DNA of 12,569 bases from Gammaproteobacteria bacterium (GTDB taxonomy: Bacteria; Pseudomonadota; Gammaproteobacteria; SZUA-140): contig JALSHQ010000332.1 of assembly GCA_026982145.1 (NCBI GenBank), forward strand, positions 1 to 12,569, read 5' to 3'. The position numbers and the translations under genes are program-made. Each line of letters starts with the position of its first letter. Position 1 is the stretch's first letter. Shown in pieces: positions 7,865 through 12,569 of the stretch. The notes beneath the pieces are model-generated. The model saw only the letters and a list, made by a program, of their open reading frames with translations. It ran no database searches and was not told where the DNA came from.

Positions 7865-7870
7865 ATTATA
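7865..7870 (-). promoter_or_regulatory. Candidate -10 box of parC
   Basis: On the minus strand a perfect TATAAT lies 41 bases upstream of the parC ATG. No hexamer near the -35 consensus stands 16-18 bases further up, and the nearby TG is one base out of register for an extended -10. It is the best candidate in the 166-base divergent region, but only half a promoter. Confidence 0.35.
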
Positions 7871-7908
7871 CGCAATAAACAGCACCCTCTTCTCTTATTA
7901 TTCGCACA

Positions 7909-7937
7909 TTGAACAGCAACGGTGAATCACGTATATT
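7909..7937 (+). promoter_or_regulatory. Candidate sigma-70 promoter of the DUF481 gene
   Basis: TTGAAC (7909-7914), a 17-base spacer and TATATT (7932-7937) match the consensus at four and five of six positions. The predicted start is near 7944, giving a leader of about 47 nucleotides that includes GGA (7980-7982) eight bases before the ATG. An inverted repeat CATGT/ACATG (7939-7943, 7955-7959) covers the predicted start. Confidence 0.5.
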
Positions 7938-7990
7938 CCATGTTTTAACCATTTACATGATCAATACAACATATAATACGGAACAAAAAT

Positions 7991-8701
7991 ATGCCTTTTA
8001 AAAAACAGCTCATCACCTGCACCGTGCTCGCGGCACTCACCCCCACCCTTGCCAATGCTGCCAGCACGTGGAATGGCGAAGCTGAGCTAGGCGTCGTGAG
8101 CACGACAGGCAACACCGAGACCAACACTTTCAACCTCAATACCAAGCTGGAAAATAATCGTGAGCAGTGGAAGCACCTGTTTCTATTCAACACCCTCCAC
8201 AGCAATAATGGAGATGTTAGCACCGCTGAACGCTATGTGTTGATTGCTAAATCCGATTATAAAATTGATGCGAATAGCTACGCCTTTGGCCGTTTCAGCT
8301 TTGAAGATGACCGCTTCAGTGGTTTTGATTATCAGGTAACAGAGACCCTCGGCTACGGCCGCAGCCTCATTAAAGATGCGACGTTCAAACTCGATGTTGA
8401 AGGTGGCCCAGGTATGCGCCAGAGCAAGCCTGACAACGGCTCGAGTGATAACGAGGCGATTCTCTATCTCGCTGGCAACCTCAAATGGGACATCAGCAAA
8501 AATGCAGTTTTCACTGAAGATCTATTCACTGAGATTGGTGAAGATATCACCATCACAAAATCGGTCACCGGACTGAAGACACAGATCAACGGTGACCTTG
8601 CAATGAAAGTCACCTTCACTGCGAAGCACACCTCAAAGGTACCTGTACTGAAAAAGAAGGTTGACACTGAGACTGCCATATCGCTGGTTTACAGCTTCTA
8701 A
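7991..8701 (+). CDS. DUF481 (YdiY-like) outer-membrane beta-barrel protein
   Basis: The 236-residue product has a signal peptide of about 24 residues (MPFKKQLITCTVLAALTPTLANA, cleaved near ANAA-STW). After it comes WNGEAELGVVSTTGNTETNTFNLNTKLE, the first strand and turn typical of DUF481 (YdiY, 'salt-induced outer membrane protein'). The rest is alternating strands with aromatic girdles (YAFGRFSFEDDRFSGFDYQ, TLGYGRSLI), and the chain ends VYSF. A terminal phenylalanine is the usual signal for insertion by the BAM machinery. No enzymatic role is known for the family, and the function here is not inferable. The gene sits alone between parC and parE, opposite to both, with its own promoter and a strong terminator. 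The start is supported by GGA eight bases upstream and by the signal peptide. Confidence 0.85.
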   Translation: MPFKKQLITCTVLAALTPTLANAASTWNGEAELGVVSTTGNTETNTFNLNTKLENNREQWKHLFLFNTLHSNNGDVSTAERYVLIAKSDYKIDANSYAFGRFSFEDDRFSGFDYQVTETLGYGRSLIKDATFKLDVEGGPGMRQSKPDNGSSDNEAILYLAGNLKWDISKNAVFTEDLFTEIGEDITITKSVTGLKTQINGDLAMKVTFTAKHTSKVPVLKKKVDTETAISLVYSF

Positions 8702-8720
8702 ACAGCCTTAAAACGTAGTG

Positions 8721-8750
8721 AAAAAGGCGACCTTCTGCGGTCGCCTTTTT
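8721..8750. terminator. Bidirectional terminator between the DUF481 gene and parE
   Basis: The arms AAAAAGGCGACC (8721-8732) and GGTCGCCTTTTT (8739-8750) pair at all twelve positions around the loop TTCTGC. The stem is GC-rich at its core and ends in A/T runs, so it terminates equally well in both directions. It begins 20 bases past the DUF481 stop, and its right arm touches the first base of the parE stop codon complement (8750-8752). Confidence 0.9.
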
Positions 8751-10639
8751 TATTGTACTTCGGCGAGATTGCCTTTGCGCTCTAACCAGCTACGTCGGTC
8801 TGCAGCACGCTTTTTAGCCAGCAACATATCCATGATTTGATAAGTGTCATCGCCACTATCCAGCACTAACTGCACAAGGCGGCGAGTATCCGGGTCGATC
8901 GTCGTTTCACGTAACTGTAACGGGTTCATTTCACCCAGCCCTTTAAAGCGCTGCACGTTAACCTTGCCCTTGAGTTTTTCGGCTTCGATGCGACTCAGCA
9001 CACCGCGCTGTTCATCATCGTCCAAAGCATAAAAAACATGCTTACCAACATCAATGCGGTAGAGCGGCGGCATCGCAACATAGATATGCCCCGCCTCAAC
9101 CAGCGGGCGAAAGTGCCTTAAAAATAGCGCGCAAAGCAAGGTGGCAATATGCAGTCCGTCGGAATCGGCATCGGCCAGAATACAGATTTTACCGTACCGT
9201 AACCCTTTAAGATCGGTTGAGCCGGGCTCGACCCCCATCGCCACCGAAACATCATGCACCTCTTGCGAGCCCAACACTTCGGCAGAGTCAACTTCCCAGG
9301 TGTTTAGGATTTTTCCACGCAGTGGCATGATCGCCTGAAAGCTGCGGTCGCGCGCCTGCTTGGCTGAACCACCCGCTGAGTCACCTTCCACTAAAAACAG
9401 TTCGGTGCGCTCAAGGTCTTGCGAGCTGCAATCCGCCAGCTTGCCCGGCAGTGCTGGCCCTGTGGTCACCTTTTTTCGCACCACTTTTTTACCGGCTCGC
9501 ATGCGTGATTGGGCGTTGCTGATCGCCAACATTGCGATCTGCTCACCCGCATCGGTGTGTTGGTTGAGCCATAAACTAAAAGCGTCTTTCACCACACCAG
9601 ATACAAAGGCGGCACATTCACGGGATGACAAACGCTCTTTGGTCTGCCCACTAAACTGCGGATCTTCCAGTTTGACTGAGAGCACATAGGCACAACGCTC
9701 CCACACATCATCCGGCGCAAGTTTAAGCCCGCGCGGCAGTAAATTACGATACTCACAAAACTCACGGATCGCGTCAGTCAAGCCAGTGCGCAGCCCATTC
9801 ACATGGGTGCCGCCCTGCCCGGTGGGAATCAGGTTAACGTAGCTTTCTGTCACCAGCTCACCCCCTTCCGGCAGCCACACCACCGCCCAATCAGCCGCTT
9901 CTCGTTCCGAAGCGACACTGCCAATCAACAGCTCATCCGGCAGCAGGGTAAAACCCTTTACAGCATCATTGAGATAGTCACGCAGGCCATCTTCAAAATA
10001 CCACTCTTCACTGGTGTTAGATTTTTCATCAAAAAATGAGACGTGAAGACCGGGGCATAATACCGCTTTGGCTCTCAACACATGACGCAGGCGTGAGACC
10101 GAGGTCTTTGCTGAGTCAAAATATTTTCCGTCAGGCCAGAAACGAATCGAGGTACCGGTGTTTTTTTTGCCTACTGAGCCGAGCGTCTTCAGCGCTTCGA
10201 CTTTATCGCCACTTTCAAAGGCCATCGAAAATTCTTGACCACCACGCTTAATCTTGACTTCAAGACGCTTCGAAAGCGCATTCACAACAGAAACACCCAC
10301 CCCATGCAGGCCGCCAGAAAATTGATAATTTTTGTTCGAGAACTTACCCCCCGCATGCAGCTTGGTCATGATCACCTCGACACCAGGCACCTGCTCTACC
10401 GGATGCATATCGACCGGCATACCTCGGCCATCATCCTCAACTTCAAGCGAGCCATCTTTATAGAGTGTCACCGAGAGTGTTTTTGCATGGCCAGCGACGG
10501 CTTCATCGACACTGTTATCGATCACCTCTTGTGCCAGATGGTTGGGGCGCGTGGTGTCGGTGTACATCCCGGGGCGTTTGCGCACCGGTTCCAGGCCGGT
10601 TAATACCTCAATCGACGAGGCATCATAATCTCTACTCAT
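8750..10639 (-). CDS. parE: DNA topoisomerase IV subunit B (ParE)
   Basis: ParE is the ATPase subunit that partners ParC in topoisomerase IV. The 629-residue product is the usual length for gammaproteobacterial ParE (E. coli 630). The GHKL ATPase domain shows EVIDNSVDEA (38-47, catalytic Glu38, Mg-binding Asn42), DDGRGMP (69-75) and GGLHGVGVSVVNALS (109-123). The transducer domain has the lysine loop QTKERL (332-337). The TOPRIM domain has LFLVEGDSAGGSA (414-426), PLRGKILN (439-446) and ILADADSDGLHI (487-498), all metal-binding acidic residues present. The absence of the long insert of gammaproteobacterial GyrB, and the ending near RRSWLERKGN, identify ParE rather than GyrB. AGGA lies eight bases upstream of the ATG. 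The gene is divergent from xseB-ispA-dxs across 177 bases. Confidence 0.98.
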   Translation of the reverse strand: MSRDYDASSIEVLTGLEPVRKRPGMYTDTTRPNHLAQEVIDNSVDEAVAGHAKTLSVTLYKDGSLEVEDDGRGMPVDMHPVEQVPGVEVIMTKLHAGGKFSNKNYQFSGGLHGVGVSVVNALSKRLEVKIKRGGQEFSMAFESGDKVEALKTLGSVGKKNTGTSIRFWPDGKYFDSAKTSVSRLRHVLRAKAVLCPGLHVSFFDEKSNTSEEWYFEDGLRDYLNDAVKGFTLLPDELLIGSVASEREAADWAVVWLPEGGELVTESYVNLIPTGQGGTHVNGLRTGLTDAIREFCEYRNLLPRGLKLAPDDVWERCAYVLSVKLEDPQFSGQTKERLSSRECAAFVSGVVKDAFSLWLNQHTDAGEQIAMLAISNAQSRMRAGKKVVRKKVTTGPALPGKLADCSSQDLERTELFLVEGDSAGGSAKQARDRSFQAIMPLRGKILNTWEVDSAEVLGSQEVHDVSVAMGVEPGSTDLKGLRYGKICILADADSDGLHIATLLCALFLRHFRPLVEAGHIYVAMPPLYRIDVGKHVFYALDDDEQRGVLSRIEAEKLKGKVNVQRFKGLGEMNPLQLRETTIDPDTRRLVQLVLDSGDDTYQIMDMLLAKKRAADRRSWLERKGNLAEVQ

Positions 10640-10806
10640 TTACCATTCCTGTTGCTGTTTATTCGGCGTATTTACAAGGGTTACCGACGGGCATGGAGTC
10701 TAGCACCATGCTGGCGGCGAATACAAAGCCCCTTGCACTCACCATGTCGGCCGTCAATTTTTATAGTAGAATCCAGCCCCAAGATAAAATACCGCAGATA
10801 TAGCAC

Positions 10807-10810
10807 GGAG
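10807..10810 (+). promoter_or_regulatory. Ribosome binding site that fixes the xseB TTG start
   Basis: GGAG ends six bases before the TTG at 10817. No other in-frame start between here and the conserved domain has a ribosome binding site. This is the main reason to prefer TTG over the ATG at 10652. Confidence 0.6.
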
Positions 10811-10816
10811 CCCGCC

Positions 10817-11071
10817 TTGGTCAAAAAGAAGCGCAGCAAAAAAGATTCTCCACTCGATTTCGAAGCCGCCCTCGAAGAGCTCGAAGCGCTGGTGGAACAG
10901 ATGGAAGCAGGCGAAATTACCCTCGAAGAGTCGCTACAACATTTTGAGCGTGGCATTTTACTCACCCGCACCTGTCAGGAAGCGCTGAAAGCGGCCGAGC
11001 AGAAGGTTGAAGTTCTGCTGAGAAACAGCGCTGACGCCGACACTCAACCTTTTGATACCAACCGTGACTAA
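10817..11071 (+). CDS. xseB: Exodeoxyribonuclease VII small subunit (XseB), TTG start
   Basis: XseB is the small subunit that, in several copies, binds XseA to form exonuclease VII, a single-strand DNA exonuclease. From the TTG the product has 84 residues (E. coli 80) and shows the family sequence: FEAALEELEALVEQMEAGEITLEESLQHFERG, then AEQKVEVLL and a short acidic tail. It is a two-helix coiled-coil hairpin. The longer open frame from the ATG at 10652 would add 55 residues rich in Arg, Pro and Cys that look non-coding. The true start is therefore TTG with GGAG six bases upstream. The stop overlaps the ispA start by eight bases, so the two are translationally linked. This xseB-ispA-dxs order is common in gammaproteobacteria; xseA is not in the window. 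Confidence 0.93.
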   Translation: MVKKKRSKKDSPLDFEAALEELEALVEQMEAGEITLEESLQHFERGILLTRTCQEALKAAEQKVEVLLRNSADADTQPFDTNRD

Positions 11072-11987
11072 CGCTGCCACCGAAAATAGCGCGGCATTTA
11101 AATGGCTGCTGTCACAGTGCAAAACAGAGGTGCAACACGCACTTAACCTCTGGCTGCCCAAAGTCACCGCGCAACCTACAACACTGCACAAGGCGATGCG
11201 CTATTCGGCACTCTCCGGTGGCAAATATGTGCGCCCGCTGCTGGTCTATGCCACCGGCAGAGCGCTGGGAATCACCCCCCGCGCGCTCGACGGCCCCGCC
11301 TGCGCGATCGAGCTGATTCACAGCTATTCGCTGGTGCATGACGACCTGCCAGCGATGGATGACGATGACCTGCGCCGCGGCAAACCCACTTGCCATAAAG
11401 CCTTTGATGAAGCGACCGCCGTGCTGGTGGGCGACGCGCTCCAGACACTGGCATTCCACGTGCTTGCGAGCGACCCGTCAATACTGGTCTCGGCTGCGCA
11501 GCGCCTGCGGATGGTCGAAACATTAGCGCACGCCAGTGGTTCCCTCGGCATGGCAGGCGGACAGGCAATCGACCTTGAGGCAGACGGCAAGGGCACCGAT
11601 TTCACCCTTGAATCACTGCAACAGATGCACTCGCAAAAGACCGGTGCACTGATCCGCGCGAGCGTGCGCCTCGGTGCGCTCTGTGATGAATCGGTTGATG
11701 AAGCGATGCTTGCCCGCCTTGACCAATATGCCAGCGACATCGGGCTCGCCTTCCAGATCCGCGATGATATCCTCGATATTGAAGCATCTACCGACATTTT
11801 AGGAAAAAACCAAGGGGCAGACATCGCCCGAAACAAACCGACTTACCCCGCCCTGCTCGGCATGGCGGGTGCAAAAGAGAAAGCACAACAGCTACACGCT
11901 TCAGCACTGGAGAACCTCGCCACATTGGGTAATGAAGCTGACCCTCTGCGCTGGATCTCAGAATACATTGTGCAGCGCCCCAGTTAG
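11064..11987 (+). CDS. ispA: Farnesyl diphosphate synthase (IspA)
   Basis: IspA condenses isopentenyl diphosphate with dimethylallyl and geranyl diphosphate to make farnesyl diphosphate, the precursor of undecaprenyl carrier and quinone side chains. From the GTG the product has 307 residues (E. coli 299). It has the first aspartate-rich motif DDLPAMDDDD (93-102) followed by LRRGKPT, and the second as DDILD (234-238). GGKYVRP (52-58) and QKTGALIRA (191-199) are also family motifs. The residue five before the first motif is Tyr (HSYSLVHDD), as in E. coli FPP synthase, which fits a C15 product. The start is uncertain: GTG at 11064 overlaps the xseB stop by eight bases, and a TTG at 11052 is in frame; neither has a clear ribosome binding site, so translation is probably coupled to xseB. 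Confidence 0.94.
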   Translation: MTNAATENSAAFKWLLSQCKTEVQHALNLWLPKVTAQPTTLHKAMRYSALSGGKYVRPLLVYATGRALGITPRALDGPACAIELIHSYSLVHDDLPAMDDDDLRRGKPTCHKAFDEATAVLVGDALQTLAFHVLASDPSILVSAAQRLRMVETLAHASGSLGMAGGQAIDLEADGKGTDFTLESLQQMHSQKTGALIRASVRLGALCDESVDEAMLARLDQYASDIGLAFQIRDDILDIEASTDILGKNQGADIARNKPTYPALLGMAGAKEKAQQLHASALENLATLGNEADPLRWISEYIVQRPS

Positions 11988-12051
11988 CCCGCCATCTAGA
12001 GGCTACTCCGCCCCAAAAGGTTGTTCTCGGCATCAGCCACAGTGCTTTCTA

Positions 12052-12060
12052 TGGTATATT
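12052..12060 (+). promoter_or_regulatory. Candidate extended -10 promoter of dxs
   Basis: TGG followed by TATATT (12055-12060) is an extended -10 element with a five-of-six -10 box. No good -35 is present, which extended -10 promoters tolerate. The predicted start is near 12067, about 29 bases before the dxs ATG. It lies in the 108-base gap between ispA and dxs, where no terminator is seen, so dxs may be both read through from ispA and started separately. Confidence 0.4.
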
Positions 12061-12095
12061 GCGCGATTGTTAAAAAACGACCGATATAAAGCGCG

Positions 12096-12569
12096 ATGAC
12101 CACCACAGAAAACCGATACCCGCTGCTACACAAAATCGACTCCCCTGCGGATCTCCGTCAGCTTTCTGCTACCGAGCTGGGGCCGCTAGCACGTGAGCTG
12201 CGCGACTTCCTAGTTCAGTCGGTGGCCAAAACGGGTGGCCATCTCTCGTCGAGCCTAGGGACGGTTGAGCTGACCATCGCCCTCCATTATGTCTACAACA
12301 CCCCGGATGATCGCTTGGTGTGGGATGTGGGCCATCAGGCCTACCCCCACAAGATCCTCACTGGTCGCCGCGAGCGCATGAACACCCTACGTAAAAAAGA
12401 TGGGCTTTGCGGATTTATCAAACGGGAAGAGAGTGAATATGATACCTTTGGCGTGGGGCACTCCAGCACCTCGATCAGCGCGGCACTCGGCATGGCGATC
12501 GCCGCCGCAAAGCAGGGTAGCCAACGCAAAGCGGTCGCCATCATCGGTGACGGCGCACTCACGGCAGGG
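12096..12569 (+). CDS. dxs: 1-deoxy-D-xylulose-5-phosphate synthase (DXS), 5' part
   Basis: DXS joins pyruvate and glyceraldehyde-3-phosphate with thiamine diphosphate as cofactor, the entry step of the MEP isoprenoid pathway, also feeding thiamine and pyridoxal synthesis. The first 158 residues are visible: the PLLHKIDSPADLRQL opening, KTGGHLSSSLGTVELTIALHYVYNTP (45-70), WDVGHQAYPHKILTGR (76-91) and FGVGHSSTSISAALGMA (118-134). They end in the thiamine-diphosphate/Mg motif GDGALTAG (151-158), which the window cuts. His49 (GGH) and His80 (VGH) are conserved active-site residues. Full-length enzymes have about 620 residues, so roughly three quarters lie beyond the right edge. The ATG is set by the conserved N-terminus; the ribosome binding site is poor. 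Confidence 0.96.
   Translation, partial: MTTTENRYPLLHKIDSPADLRQLSATELGPLARELRDFLVQSVAKTGGHLSSSLGTVELTIALHYVYNTPDDRLVWDVGHQAYPHKILTGRRERMNTLRKKDGLCGFIKREESEYDTFGVGHSSTSISAALGMAIAAAKQGSQRKAVAIIGDGALTAG

Noticed and set aside
7972..7977. Perfect TATAAT 14 bases before the DUF481 start codon
   Set aside because: A start here would leave a leader of about seven bases without the ribosome binding site, and the only -35-like hexamer (TTTACA, 7952-7957) is 14 bases away, too close.
10652..10816. 55-residue N-terminal extension of xseB from the ATG at 10652
   Set aside because: The added residues are Arg/Pro/Cys-rich and unlike any XseB, and they cover the divergent promoter region; the TTG at 10817 has a ribosome binding site at good spacing.
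11324..11836. 170-codon minus-strand open frame inside ispA
   Set aside because: It lies wholly antisense to the conserved IspA coding sequence and has a low-complexity Ser/Arg/Ala composition typical of such shadows.
11993..12007. TAGCC/GGCTA hairpin just after ispA as a terminator
   Set aside because: The stem is short with a long loop and no T-run follows.

Overview
The window looks like a core-genome stretch of a gammaproteobacterium. The evidence is the full-length GlcD/GlcE/GlcF set, ParC and ParE very close to the enterobacterial proteins, the xseB-ispA-dxs order, and a DUF1439 (YceB-like) protein of the usual length. Base composition is moderate, coding density is high, and no mobile element, CRISPR array, tRNA or rRNA was seen. 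I cannot fix the genus. The exosortase-type ATPase at the left edge and glycolate oxidation genes without an uptake gene or malate synthase would fit an environmental, possibly autotrophic lineage, but that is inference.

Layout. At 1-569 (minus) is the 5' part of an ExeA-family AAA ATPase, most like the ATPase of XrtA/PEP-CTERM exopolysaccharide loci. It has a good promoter (657-685) with an inverted repeat at the predicted transcription start. At 753-1313 (minus) is a secreted DUF1439 protein. A 310-base gene-free divergent region (1314-1623) leads into glcD-glcE-glcF (1624-5501, plus), the three-subunit glycolate dehydrogenase. This converges on parC (5566-7824, minus), with a minus-strand terminator between them. 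parC is divergent from a DUF481 outer-membrane protein gene (7991-8701, plus). That gene converges on parE (8750-10639, minus) across a strong bidirectional terminator. parE is divergent from xseB-ispA-dxs (10817 to the right edge, plus). dxs runs off the window and has its own candidate extended -10 promoter.

How the genes fit together. GlcDEF oxidises glycolate to glyoxylate at the membrane. ParC and ParE together make topoisomerase IV, which decatenates daughter chromosomes; here their genes flank the DUF481 gene and face the same way. IspA and DXS are, respectively, a prenyl-chain-building and the entry enzyme of isoprenoid synthesis by the MEP route, and XseB is the small subunit of exonuclease VII. 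The ATPase and the DUF1439 protein belong to the cell envelope side.

I did not find a clearly undescribed system. The items worth a second look are small: operator-like repeats at two predicted promoters, non-ATG starts in xseB and ispA, a terminator overlapping the parE stop codon, and the incomplete glycolate and exopolysaccharide loci.
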